The notes: a model not told the origin generated them from the letters alone. A stretch of DNA of 12,588 bases from Candidatus Segatella papionis (GCA_002297965.1 DBLF01000045.1:20199-32786); one strand, 5' to 3'. Counted from the stretch's first letter, positions 1-7,182 are shown. Numbers and translations are program-made.

Positions 1-470
1 TTGATGGACACCATCCATATATTGCCCTTTGCATCGCAATACATTCGGGTGCAAAGGTTCTTGAGCGCCTTATCGAGCTGTTTCTTCACCGTCTCGTTCT
101 CACAAGGGGGAACGATAGGCTGGAGCGTCTGGAGATCTACAACCTGTGGACCTTCCTCGAAGGCTATCCAGAGGCGCTTGAAGTGGTCTTCATATACATT
201 ACGACAGCTATTGCTTCTGAGGCTGATGCCATTGGAGCCCAACCCGAAGTTTACGTAGTTGAAACCATCGTAGCGCACCAGTCCGCCACCATGGGTGCTA
301 ATCCAAACGAAGCCATAGGAGTCTTGGAAAATATCGTCGGCGAAGTTATTAGGCATTCCTGCCGCCATATTGAGGTAGCTTACGTTATAGCGACTAGGGG
401 TACTGCCTTGTGCATAAACGCCCAAGGTAATGAGAAATGTGCTTATTATGGTGAGAATGTATCTAATCAC
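1..470 (-). CDS. N-terminus of a beta-propeller sensor regulator, probably a hybrid two-component system protein (partial, runs off left edge)
   Basis: Reading leftward from GTG at 470 gives 156 codons without a stop, ending at the window edge. An in-frame TAG lies at 474-476, so the start must be downstream of it; GTG is the only start that keeps the signal peptide (VIRYILTIISTFLITLGVYAQG, cleavage near residue 20). After it come repeats of the two-component-regulator propeller type: about residues 44-69 (DDIFQDSYGFVWISTHGGGL then VRYDG), 91-112 (VYEDHFKRLWIAF) and 144-156 (YCDAKGNIWMV). In Bacteroidota such blades form the periplasmic sensor half of hybrid two-component regulators controlling polysaccharide loci. 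The kinase, receiver and AraC-type output domains would lie outside the window, so the exact architecture is inferred. It is separated from the starch genes by a strong terminator and has its own promoter-like box, so it may serve a neighbouring locus. Confidence 0.85.
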   Translation of the reverse strand, partial: MIRYILTIISTFLITLGVYAQGSTPSRYNVSYLNMAAGMPNNFADDIFQDSYGFVWISTHGGGLVRYDGFNYVNFGLGSNGISLRSNSCRNVYEDHFKRLWIAFEEGPQVVDLQTLQPIVPPCENETVKKQLDKALKNLCTRMYCDAKGNIWMVSI

Positions 471-489
471 TAACTATTGCTTCTGCTTG

Positions 490-497
490 CAAAAATA
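490..497 (-). promoter_or_regulatory. -7 promoter box for the sensor gene
   Basis: The minus strand reads TATTTTTG, a full match to the Bacteroidota -7 consensus TAnnTTTG. It predicts a start about 13 bases before the GTG, a short leader. A TTTG that could act as the -33 element lies at 514-517, but the 16-base gap is shorter than usual, so the upstream half is uncertain. Confidence 0.5.
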
Positions 498-533
498 CGA
501 AGAATATTTGAAACAAAAGAATTTTTAGAAAGA

Positions 534-579
534 AAAAGCGCTCCTAGAAGTGTAAAACTACATTTCTAGGAACGCTTTT
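534..579 (-). terminator. Rho-independent terminator closing the starch gene group
   Basis: The arms 534-554 and 559-579 pair over 21 positions with only two non-Watson-Crick positions, around a 4-base loop. In the minus-strand RNA the stem is followed by a U-rich tail (UUUUUCUUUCU). It lies about 110 bases after the amylase stop and before the sensor promoter. The plus-strand side also has a short T run, so it could work in both directions, but no plus-strand gene here needs it. Confidence 0.85.
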
Positions 580-583
580 ATAT

Positions 584-693
584 GAAAGTACTTTCATCGG
601 GCAACGTAAGTACTTGCGTTAACCATCGTAAGTACTTTCATCAGCCATCGAAGCCTATTGCATTTGCCATCGAAGTTTATTGCCTTTTAAAAC
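584..693. repeat. 22-bp degenerate tandem repeat, five units
   Basis: Five units of exactly 22 bp follow each other: 584-605, 606-627, 628-649, 650-671 and 672-693. On the minus strand most units begin GATGG and end in AAGTACTTAC, AAGTACTTTC or a decayed form such as AATAGGCTTC. The three units nearest the terminator share the palindromic core AAGTACTT. The unit overlapping the amylase stop codon is most diverged, about 15 of 22 identical to its neighbour. The first unit sits in a perfect 16-bp palindrome (ATGAAAGT and its complement). The array fills the amylase 3' untranslated region between stop codon and terminator. Function unknown. Confidence 0.8.
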
Positions 694-2612
694 TCAAGTA
701 TCATCGCCTGGCGAGGACGGAGCTTCACGTTCTTGTTGATAAGAACGGATCTGCCATTCGTTACATCGGTAGCCTTCTCTGCCTTGCCGATAATCTCGGC
801 ATAGCGAGCCACATTCAACTCGTTTGCCTCGTTCTTACCATTGATGATGGTCATCACGCTCTTGCCCTTGTACTGGCGAGCGACAACATACACACCCTTC
901 TGGGTGCAGAACTGGATCTGCTTGCCCTTGGTAATGACCTCATTGCCCTGACGCCAGTGCAAGAGACGGCTCACCCAATTGAACATCTGGTTCTCTGCCT
1001 GGGTTCTACCCTCGGCGGTAAAGGCATTATGCTTGTCGCCAGCCCATCCACCAGGGAAATCCTTGCGCACATTGCCATCGGTCACGCTCTTGGTTCCGTT
1101 CATCAGCACCTCGGTACCATAATAGAGCTGTGGAGTGCGGTTGATGGTGAGCAAGAGGGCGAGTGCCTGCTTCAATGCCAAGGTATCCTTGCCTTCTCCC
1201 AAGAATCGGTCGGTGTCATGGTTCTCGATGAATGCCATCACGCTCTTTGGATTTGGATAGAGATAATCGTAGCAGAGCACGTTGTAGATGCGATTCATAC
1301 CATTCCACCAATCATCGGTCTCCTCGTTCTTGGCACTATTGATGCGGTCGAAGAAGGCGAAGTCCATCACGGTAGGCAGATAGCTGTTCTTCTCGGAGAG
1401 TTTGCTATCCTTCTGCCAAGCGGCGGTATAGGCTGGCTCGGTAACCCAAGTCTCGCCCACGGTATTGAAGTGTGGATACTCGTTGTCAAGCACTTTCATC
1501 CAGTGCGCCATCGCATCACGGTCGGCGTATGGGTAGGTGTCCATGCGGATGCCGTCGATGCCCACGGTCTCTATCCACCACTCGCTGTTCTGTATCAGGT
1601 ACTTGATGACGTGTGGGTTGCGCTGGTTGAGATCTGGCATGCTTGGCACAAACCATCCATCCACCGTCTCATGCAAATCCACCTTGCTAGCGTATGGGTC
1701 GAGCACTGGAGTCAACTTATAGTTGGTCTGCAAGTACTTGTCGTTGACGGTTCTGCCGCCATCCATCGTACCAATCTTCTTCTGGTGTTCTGCAGTCTGA
1801 TACTCAGGAGAAAGCCATTCCGGGGTATTGAACCAGTCCTTCGATGGCATATCGGCCACCCAAGGATGCTCGAAACCACAGTGATTGAAGATCATATCCA
1901 TCACCACCTTCAAGCCCTTTTGGTGAGCCTCAGCGATGAGTTGCTTGTACTCGGCATTGGTACCGAAGCGAGGATCTACCCGATAATAGTTGGTAGTGGC
2001 GTAACCATGGTAAGTACTGTTCTTGCCATCGTTCGGACTGTCGTTCTCCAAGACTGGCGTAAACCACAGTGCGGTAACGCCCAACTGGTTGAAATAGTCG
2101 AGATGCTGACGGATACCCTCCAAGTCACCACCATGACGAAGACTTGGCGCATTGCGGTCGCAAGTCTTGTCACGCATCGTCTTCACCACGTCGTTCTTTG
2201 GATTGCCATCGGCAAAACGGTCTGGCATCAACATATAGAGCACATCCTCATTGCTGAAACCGATGCGCTTATCGCCAGTCATCTCACGGTTCTTCAAGAG
2301 ATATTTTACTTTCTTCGACTGTTTGCCCTGTTTGAAGTTAAGGGTCATCTCTCCCGCCTTCGCCCCATCGAGGTTCAGATAAACCAAGAGATAGTTAGGT
2401 GAATCAAGGCGAGCGATGCTATCCACCTTTACGCCCGGATAATCCACGGTGACATCAGCGTTCTTGATGTCCTTGCCATACACCATAAGCTGGAGCGAGG
2501 CATCCTTCATGCCCACATACCAGTCGGTAGGCTCTATGCGGCTCACGCTGACCGCCGCATTCATACTTACTGCACTACCCATAAGTAATAATGAAGCTAT
2601 TATCTTTCTCAT
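687..2612 (-). CDS. susA: SusA-type GH13 alpha-amylase/neopullulanase, periplasmic
   Basis: This 641-residue protein should hydrolyse alpha-1,4 bonds of maltodextrins, and possibly pullulan, in the periplasm. Residues 1-20 form a signal peptide without lipobox cysteine. Residues about 21-110 look like the N-terminal beta-sandwich of cyclomaltodextrinase/neopullulanase relatives. The GH13 barrel follows: GVTALWFTP at 178-186, DMIFNH at 239-244, GIRMD at 354-358 (nucleophile D358), GETW at 386-389 (acid/base E387), ENHD at 463-466 (D466) and GTEVLMNG at 499-506. MPDLN at 325-329 is the fingerprint of the group between neopullulanases and oligo-1,6-glucosidases. A small C-terminal beta domain starts near 560. 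All catalytic residues are present, and the length is close to that of B. thetaiotaomicron SusA. It is the last gene before the terminator, 120 bases after the pullulanase; no clear TAnnTTTG box precedes it, so it is probably co-transcribed. The A-rich leader supports this ATG. Exact specificity cannot be read from sequence. Confidence 0.92.
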   Translation of the reverse strand: MRKIIASLLLMGSAVSMNAAVSVSRIEPTDWYVGMKDASLQLMVYGKDIKNADVTVDYPGVKVDSIARLDSPNYLLVYLNLDGAKAGEMTLNFKQGKQSKKVKYLLKNREMTGDKRIGFSNEDVLYMLMPDRFADGNPKNDVVKTMRDKTCDRNAPSLRHGGDLEGIRQHLDYFNQLGVTALWFTPVLENDSPNDGKNSTYHGYATTNYYRVDPRFGTNAEYKQLIAEAHQKGLKVVMDMIFNHCGFEHPWVADMPSKDWFNTPEWLSPEYQTAEHQKKIGTMDGGRTVNDKYLQTNYKLTPVLDPYASKVDLHETVDGWFVPSMPDLNQRNPHVIKYLIQNSEWWIETVGIDGIRMDTYPYADRDAMAHWMKVLDNEYPHFNTVGETWVTEPAYTAAWQKDSKLSEKNSYLPTVMDFAFFDRINSAKNEETDDWWNGMNRIYNVLCYDYLYPNPKSVMAFIENHDTDRFLGEGKDTLALKQALALLLTINRTPQLYYGTEVLMNGTKSVTDGNVRKDFPGGWAGDKHNAFTAEGRTQAENQMFNWVSRLLHWRQGNEVITKGKQIQFCTQKGVYVVARQYKGKSVMTIINGKNEANELNVARYAEIIGKAEKATDVTNGRSVLINKNVKLRPRQAMILEF

Positions 2613-2644
2613 TTGTTTTCGTTTTTTATTTCTTCTATTGACTC

Positions 2645-2690
2645 TATATAATATAATGTATACCTTATTATATATATAGCATTATATACC
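2645..2690. other. AT-rich tract with a repeated TATACC-type segment upstream of the amylase gene
   Basis: This stretch is almost wholly A and T. It carries two similar 12-base segments, ATAATGTATACC at 2653-2664 and GCATTATATACC at 2679-2690, 26 bases apart. It sits 33 bases upstream of the amylase start. It could be a flexible or UP-like promoter region, but I see no standard -7 box in it. Together with the adjacent palindrome it makes up most of the 120-base gap. Confidence 0.4.
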
Positions 2691-2697
2691 GCTAGGC

Positions 2698-2725
2698 GTT
2701 CCGACGGATTTGCAATCCGTCGAAC
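2698..2725. repeat. REP-like extragenic palindrome
   Basis: CGACGGATT at 2702-2710 and AATCCGTCG at 2714-2722 pair perfectly around the loop TGC; GTT/AAC extends the stem past one bulged C. It lies 7 bases past the pullulanase stop codon. There is no U run after the stem on the minus strand, which argues against an intrinsic terminator. The short loop, GC-rich stem and extragenic position resemble repetitive extragenic palindromes; that assignment is inference because only one copy is visible here. Confidence 0.5.
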
Positions 2726-2732
2726 AAGCTAC

Positions 2733-4703
2733 TTACTTCTGATAAAGAATCATCGCCGACTGACCAGCCACGAAGGTATTGTTACCTCTGAAATGTCCCA
2801 GTCCTTCCTCATTGATGACACCATTGCAGCAAGCCACGGTATATTCACCCTCTGGCACCTGAACATTCTTCGCTTCTTTGTCGAAGTTGAGGATGACGAC
2901 GATGTTCTTCCAAGAGTCGATGCCTTCGAGATTCTTCAGCCGGAATACCACCATGCAATCGTTCCTGTCAAACTTGGCGGTCTGTGGTGTCAAGAATTCC
3001 AAGTGCTCACGTACCTTGTCGCCTGTACCCAGTCGGAAAGCAGGATGATTCTTACGCAGCTGGATGAGGTTCTTGTAATATATGAACACCTGTGGATAAC
3101 TCTGTAAGTTTCTCCAATCCAATTGGTTGATGTCATCAGGAGAGTTATAGCTGTTATGTACGCCCTTCTTGTCGCGCATCATCTCTTCACCAGCCAGGAT
3201 GAAAGGCACGCCCTGCGAGGTAAAGACGGCAGTCTGGGCAAGTTGGTCGATACGAATCAACTCAGCCTTGCGCATTTCCTCAGGGATGTTCTTATCGGTA
3301 AGCGATGGAATGCTCGCCTTCAGACGGTCCACCAAGCACATATCGTCGTGACAACTTACATAGCTAATCTGCTCGGTAGGATTGTTGGTCCAAGGCTTCT
3401 TGTCGTAGTTCACCTTTCTCATATCCACCTGTGGATGCTGGATACCGCCCACGATACCAAACTTCAAGCTCTCCTCTTCGCCAGAGATGCCAGCCAAGAG
3501 CGCTCCCTTGTGGTCGTCGGAGAAAGGACCACGGAGCGCATCACGCATATCATCGCTGAAGGCACCGATGCCATGGAGCTGCTGGGTATTCGCCTTCATC
3601 GCCAACTTTTCCGTTGGATAAGCACAGCTGCCTGCGCTCCATCCCTCGCCATAGATATAGATGGAAGGATCTATCTTGTTCACCATCTCTCGGATAGCCT
3701 GCATGGTCTCGATGTCGTGAACGCCCATCAGGTCGAAGCGAAAGCCGTCAATATGATATTCGTCTATCCAATACTTCACGCTCTCCAACATAAACTGGCG
3801 CATCAATGGCTTCTCTGATGCCGTCTCGTTGCCGCAACCCGAACCATCGCTATACTTGCCCTCCTTGGTCTTGCGATAATAATAATCTGGATAAGTGCGC
3901 TGGAAATTGCTGCCATTGATGTCGAAGATATGGTTATACACGGCATCGAAGATAACACGGATGCCTGCCTTGTGGAGCGCCATCACCATCTCCTTGAACT
4001 CCTTGATGCGAGTGGCAGGAGCATAAGGGTCGGTGCTGTAGCTACCCTCTGGCACATTATAGTTCTTTGGGTCGTAGCCCCAATTGAACTGTGGTTTATC
4101 AAGCTTTGTCTCATCCACCGAAGCGTAATCGAAAAGAGGCTGGAAGTGGATGGCATTGATGCCGAGGTTCTTGAGATATTCAATCGCTCTCGGTTCGGTG
4201 AGGGCGAGATACTTGCCCTTATATTTCAATTCAGAAGTAGGAGAAACGGAGAAATCACGCATGTGGAGCTCGTAGATGACGAGGTCGGCAGGTGATTTCA
4301 CAGCAGGACGTACATCCTGCGCCCATCCTTCTGGGTCGGTATCATTCATATCCACGATGGCGCCACGGTTACCATTTACTCCCACAGCCTTGGCGAAAGT
4401 ACCAGGAGTCTCCCCCTTGCCGACGTCGAAAGTATAAAACTTGCCCTTGAGGTCGCCCTTTACGGTAGCCTCCCAACGGTCATCGCCCACTTTCTTCATC
4501 TTGATGGTCTTGATGGCCTTGCCATTCTGCCCATTCTTATAGAGACGAATGGTGGCTTTCGAGTTAGCCAATGTTGGGGCATTGAGGATAAACTGTGTCT
4601 TGTCCTTGGAATAAAGCATCTCATTGAATGTCTGCTGGGCATTCGATGAGGTAGGAAGAATAGCTGCTGTCAATGCTGCGATTATTAGTTTTTGGATATT
4701 CAT
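2733..4703 (-). CDS. pulA: Type I pullulanase (GH13), periplasmic debranching enzyme
   Basis: This 656-residue enzyme should cleave alpha-1,6 branch points of pullulan, amylopectin fragments and limit dextrins in the periplasm. Residues 1-22 are a signal peptide (cleavage after SSNA); no lipobox is present. Residues about 25-120 look like an N-terminal carbohydrate-binding or CBM48-like beta domain. FNWGYDP at 206-212 is the type I pullulanase signature (usually YNWGYDP). Catalytic regions are FDAVYNH at 252-258, GFRFD at 320-324 (nucleophile D324), YGEGWS at 351-356 (acid/base E353) and SCHDD at 450-454 (D453 as transition-state residue). The segment 505-530 (GEEMMR to NQLDW) is typical of pullulanases. 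A C-terminal beta domain ends the protein. It lies 81 bases after the GH97 gene and 120 before the amylase, all in the same direction, so co-transcription with both is likely. It supplies linear chains for the neighbouring amylase and GH97 enzymes. Confidence 0.94.
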   Translation of the reverse strand: MNIQKLIIAALTAAILPTSSNAQQTFNEMLYSKDKTQFILNAPTLANSKATIRLYKNGQNGKAIKTIKMKKVGDDRWEATVKGDLKGKFYTFDVGKGETPGTFAKAVGVNGNRGAIVDMNDTDPEGWAQDVRPAVKSPADLVIYELHMRDFSVSPTSELKYKGKYLALTEPRAIEYLKNLGINAIHFQPLFDYASVDETKLDKPQFNWGYDPKNYNVPEGSYSTDPYAPATRIKEFKEMVMALHKAGIRVIFDAVYNHIFDINGSNFQRTYPDYYYRKTKEGKYSDGSGCGNETASEKPLMRQFMLESVKYWIDEYHIDGFRFDLMGVHDIETMQAIREMVNKIDPSIYIYGEGWSAGSCAYPTEKLAMKANTQQLHGIGAFSDDMRDALRGPFSDDHKGALLAGISGEEESLKFGIVGGIQHPQVDMRKVNYDKKPWTNNPTEQISYVSCHDDMCLVDRLKASIPSLTDKNIPEEMRKAELIRIDQLAQTAVFTSQGVPFILAGEEMMRDKKGVHNSYNSPDDINQLDWRNLQSYPQVFIYYKNLIQLRKNHPAFRLGTGDKVREHLEFLTPQTAKFDRNDCMVVFRLKNLEGIDSWKNIVVILNFDKEAKNVQVPEGEYTVACCNGVINEEGLGHFRGNNTFVAGQSAMILYQK

Positions 4704-4730
4704 AAAGTGTTAAGATATGGTTAGAAATGG

Positions 4731-4769
4731 CGAATTTCCGCCTATCAGATATGGGTAGGCGGAAATTCG
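4731..4769 (-). other. Intercistronic stem-loop between GH97 and pullulanase genes
   Basis: Arms 4731-4744 and 4756-4769 are a perfect 14-bp inverted repeat (CGAATTTCCGCCTA and complement) with an 11-base loop. It fills much of the 81-base gap. In the minus-strand transcript the stem is followed by GCCAUUUCUAACC, not a real U run, so an mRNA-stabilising or processing structure is more likely than a full terminator. Partial attenuation of downstream genes remains possible. Confidence 0.6.
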
Positions 4770-4784
4770 GAAATTATGCAAATA

Positions 4785-6923
4785 TTACTTGGCAAGCAAG
4801 GAGATGGCGAAACCACCACCACGTGCTTCCTTCACCTTGATGACATCACCCTTCTTCACGGTCTTGTGAATAATCTGGTATGCCTTAGGGTTCTTCTCGT
4901 AGTCGGCATTAGGCGCATCCTGATAGATAGCGCAGTTGTACTTCTTGCCCTTGTCGAGGAAGTCGAGCTTCACGACAGCGGTACGAGCAGTAGCGTCGGT
5001 CTTGCCACCTACGAACCAATTGTTGGTACCCTTTGCCTTGCGGGCTACAGTGATATACTTGGCTGGTTCTGCCTCCAAATACTTAGAGTCATCCCAGTCT
5101 GCAGCTACGTCGCGGATGAACTGGAAGGCATCATCGTACTTCTCGTAGTGCTCAGGCAGGTCGGCTGCCATCTGCAAAGGACTGTACATCACGAGGTAGA
5201 GCGAGAGCTGACCGCAGAGTGTGGTATGAACGAAACTCTTGTTGTTGCTCCACTCAGAGAGCTTGGTCTCGAAGATACCTGGGGTATAATCCATCGGACC
5301 ACCCTGTAAACGGGTGAATGGCAACATCACGGTATGATAAGGAACTGAGCCACCGAACGCCTCGTACTCTGTACCACGAGCGCTCTCGTTGCCAATGAGG
5401 TTAGGCCAGGTACGGCAGATACCAGTAGGACGAGTTGCCTCGTGAGCATTCACCATGATATGATGCTTGGCAGCTGTCTCTACGACACGCTGATAGTGAT
5501 TGTTCATCAACTGACTGTAGTGATACTCGCCTCTTGGGATGATGTCGCCTACATAACCCGTCTTCACGGCATCGTAGCCATACTTGTTCATCAAGTTGAA
5601 GGCATCCTCCATGTGGCGCTCGTAGTTGAGGGCTGCGGCAGAGGTCTCGTGGTGCATCATCAACTTCACGCCCTTGGAATGCGCATAGTCGTTGAGCATC
5701 TTGATATCGAAGTCAGGATATGGAGTCACGAAGTCGAAGACATCGAGCTTTTGGTGTCCGAACCAGTCCTCCCAACCTTCGTTCCAACCTTCCACCAATA
5801 CTTCCTGCAAGCCATTCTTGGCTGCGAAGTCGATGTAACGCTTCACCTCCTCGTTAGTAGCTCCGTGGGTGCCGCTAGGCTTACACTTGCTGTAGTCGGT
5901 AACACCGAGGCGAACCGATGGATAATCGTTGGTATAGCTCCAAGTCTTGGTACCCACAATCATGTTCCACCATACACCGCAATACTTGGTAGGGTGAATC
6001 CAAGAGGTATCCTTGATCTTGCAAGGCTCGTTGAGATTGAGCGTCAACTTGCAAGAGAGCATGTCACGAGCATCGTCGCTCACGAGGATGGTACGCCAAG
6101 GGGTATTGAAAGGAGTCTGGATAAATCCCTTTCTGCCTACTGCATCAGGAGTCAACCAAGACTCGAACACCAAATTCTTATCGTCGAGGTTGAGGTGCAT
6201 GGTAGGATAATCCAAGCAGGCAGCCTCGTGGATGTTGATATAGAGACCGTCCTTGGTCTTCATCTGGAGAGAGGTCTGAACACCGGTATCAGAGAATACG
6301 GTGGTAGAGGAATTGCTCTTGTAGGCCTCACGGTTCTTGGCGATAACAGAGCGAATGCCTGTCAAAGGAGTGATGTTGTACTCATACTCCTGGGTATCAT
6401 AGTCGCCCGGAATCCAATAGGCAGTATGGTCGCCAGCCATGGCAAACTGGGTATGTTCCTCCTGAATCACGAAATAGTTCAGGCTTTCCTGCTGAGGGAA
6501 CTCATAGCGCAAACCCATACCATAGTCATAGACACGGAAGCGAATCTTGATGTTACGCTTAGAGGATGCTTGGTTCAAATCCACCTCCATCTCGTTGTAG
6601 TGGTTGCGGATGGTGGCAGTCTCGCCCCATACAGGCTTCCAAGTTTCATCGAAGGTCGAGGTCTTCGAACCTGTCTCGGTGAAACCGTCCATCAGGCTAG
6701 TCTCGTCCATGCCCTTGGAGGCATGCTTATCCTTTGCCAACTCCAGTCCTAAGTGGGATGGCTTACAAACAGTCTTGCCCTTGTAGCTCATCTCGTAAGT
6801 AGGTTGTCCGCTTTCGGAGAGCGAGAACTTCACTACCACGTTGCCGTTAGGCGACTTGACGGTCTGGGCTGCTGCCAACATCGGGAGCAAGAGACCCAGC
6901 ACTAAAACATTCAGTTTCTTCAT
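4785..6923 (-). CDS. susB: SusB-type GH97 alpha-glucosidase, inverting, calcium-dependent
   Basis: This 712-residue protein should release glucose from the non-reducing ends of malto-oligosaccharides in the periplasm. Residues 1-19 are a signal peptide (cleavage near LAAA). The N-terminal beta-sandwich spans about 20-280, a (beta/alpha)8 barrel about 300-615, and a C-terminal beta domain follows. Key motifs are EYEYN at 179-183, VEGWNEGWEDW at 377-387, HHETS at 424-428, NAHE at 492-495 and GNESARGTEYE at 511-521. Compared with B. thetaiotaomicron SusB, E181, E378, E426, E495, E513 and E519 correspond to E194, E391, E439, E508, E526 and E532, a constant offset of 13. All catalytic-base, acid and calcium-ligand glutamates are thus kept, and the presence of both base glutamates marks the inverting type. 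The 260-base upstream region holds an operator, a terminator and two promoter-like boxes, so this gene probably starts its own transcript, continuing into pullulanase and amylase. Confidence 0.95.
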   Translation of the reverse strand: MKKLNVLVLGLLLPMLAAAQTVKSPNGNVVVKFSLSESGQPTYEMSYKGKTVCKPSHLGLELAKDKHASKGMDETSLMDGFTETGSKTSTFDETWKPVWGETATIRNHYNEMEVDLNQASSKRNIKIRFRVYDYGMGLRYEFPQQESLNYFVIQEEHTQFAMAGDHTAYWIPGDYDTQEYEYNITPLTGIRSVIAKNREAYKSNSSTTVFSDTGVQTSLQMKTKDGLYINIHEAACLDYPTMHLNLDDKNLVFESWLTPDAVGRKGFIQTPFNTPWRTILVSDDARDMLSCKLTLNLNEPCKIKDTSWIHPTKYCGVWWNMIVGTKTWSYTNDYPSVRLGVTDYSKCKPSGTHGATNEEVKRYIDFAAKNGLQEVLVEGWNEGWEDWFGHQKLDVFDFVTPYPDFDIKMLNDYAHSKGVKLMMHHETSAAALNYERHMEDAFNLMNKYGYDAVKTGYVGDIIPRGEYHYSQLMNNHYQRVVETAAKHHIMVNAHEATRPTGICRTWPNLIGNESARGTEYEAFGGSVPYHTVMLPFTRLQGGPMDYTPGIFETKLSEWSNNKSFVHTTLCGQLSLYLVMYSPLQMAADLPEHYEKYDDAFQFIRDVAADWDDSKYLEAEPAKYITVARKAKGTNNWFVGGKTDATARTAVVKLDFLDKGKKYNCAIYQDAPNADYEKNPKAYQIIHKTVKKGDVIKVKEARGGGFAISLLAK

Positions 6924-6972
6924 ATTGCTAGTTATTCTTTTTTATAGCTTTTGTTAGTATCTATTGTTTATT

Positions 6973-6991
6973 CTAATCTTTTGCAAAGATA
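6973..6991 (-). promoter_or_regulatory. Downstream promoter-like element (P2) of the GH97 gene
   Basis: The minus strand begins with TATCTTTG, a perfect TAnnTTTG -7 box, at 6991-6984. The whole 19-base element is identical at 17 of 19 positions to P1, which lies 73 bases upstream. The box is inside a dyad (ATCTTT-GCA-AAAGAT). A start near 6977 would give a leader of about 54 bases. No clear TTTG is seen at the ideal -33 distance. Confidence 0.5.
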
Positions 6992-6992
6992 A

Positions 6993-7007
6993 TGCAAATC
7001 GAATGCA
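6993..7007. promoter_or_regulatory. Degenerate operator-like site next to P2
   Basis: The plus strand reads TGCAAATCGAATGCA, which keeps the TGCAAA half-site and the outer TGCA of the second half, but has one extra base and altered centre compared with TGCAAACGTTTGCA. It begins two bases upstream of the P2 -7 box. It could be a weak secondary site for the LacI-type regulator or chance; the evidence is the partial match only. Confidence 0.25.
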
Positions 7008-7045
7008 GAAAGCCAAGTTTACTTGAGCTTTATGCTGAGATGCAG

Positions 7046-7064
7046 CTTATCTTCTGCAAAGATA
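7046..7064 (-). promoter_or_regulatory. Upstream promoter (P1) of the GH97 gene
   Basis: The minus strand begins with TATCTTTG, a perfect TAnnTTTG -7 box, at 7064-7057. It is the first half of a dyad (TATCTT-TGCAG-AAGATA). The operator core at 7120-7133 lies exactly 56 bases upstream of the first base of the box, the same distance as at the glucanotransferase promoter, so I take this as the regulated promoter. Its -33 region coincides with the preceding terminator hairpin and has no clear TTTG, consistent with dependence on an activator. Confidence 0.55.
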
Positions 7065-7073
7065 CGAAAAACG

Positions 7074-7105
7074 AAAATACCCTCCACTATTTGGGAGGGT
7101 ATTTT
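7074..7105 (-). terminator. Rho-independent terminator after the glucanotransferase gene
   Basis: AAAATACCCTCC at 7074-7085 pairs perfectly with GGAGGGTATTTT at 7094-7105 around an 8-base loop. In the minus-strand RNA the stem ends in UAUUUU followed by CGUUUUUCG. The flanking A and T tracts make it potentially bidirectional. It lies 78 bases past the glucanotransferase stop codon and between the operator and the P1 box, separating that gene from the GH97 transcript. Confidence 0.85.
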
Positions 7106-7119
7106 TCTGTATATCAAGA

Positions 7120-7133
7120 TGCAAACGTTTGCA
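7120..7133. promoter_or_regulatory. LacI-family operator upstream of the GH97 gene
   Basis: TGCAAACGTTTGCA is a perfect 14-bp palindrome with the central CG and GCAAACGTTTGC core typical of LacI/PurR/MalR/CcpA-type operators. The same 14 bases occur once more in the window, upstream of the glucanotransferase gene. The LacI-type regulator encoded at 11576-12577 is the natural candidate to bind it. It lies upstream of the P1 core (centre about -76 if the box G is -7), not over it. Confidence 0.8.
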
Positions 7134-7182
7134 CTAAGTCCAATACGATTTGCATAGGTCATCTGTCTAGCTATTATCTTTT

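Noticed and set aside
450..456. Frameshift in the pullulanase at SCHDD (residues 450-454) replacing the common ESHDN form
   Set aside because: The reading frame continues smoothly with conserved motifs on both sides, and the key His and Asp are present, so this is a family variant rather than damage. The positions given are residues of the pullulanase, not bases.
584..693. CRISPR array
   Set aside because: The units are contiguous with no spacers, only 22 bp long and diverged, and there are no cas genes.
582..2402. Long plus-strand reading frame of 606 codons opposite the amylase gene
   Set aside because: It is the antisense shadow of a clear GH13 gene, has no recognisable motif, is rich in His, Val and Leu as expected from reversed codons, and starts inside the 22-bp repeat array.
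2698..2725. Intrinsic terminator after the pullulanase gene
   Set aside because: The hairpin has no U run on the minus strand; it is followed by GCCTAGCGG, so a REP-like element fits better.
5442..6752. 436-codon plus-strand frame opposite GH97
   Set aside because: It is antisense to a gene whose catalytic residues are all intact; its composition is that of a complementary-strand shadow and no promoter or domain is visible.
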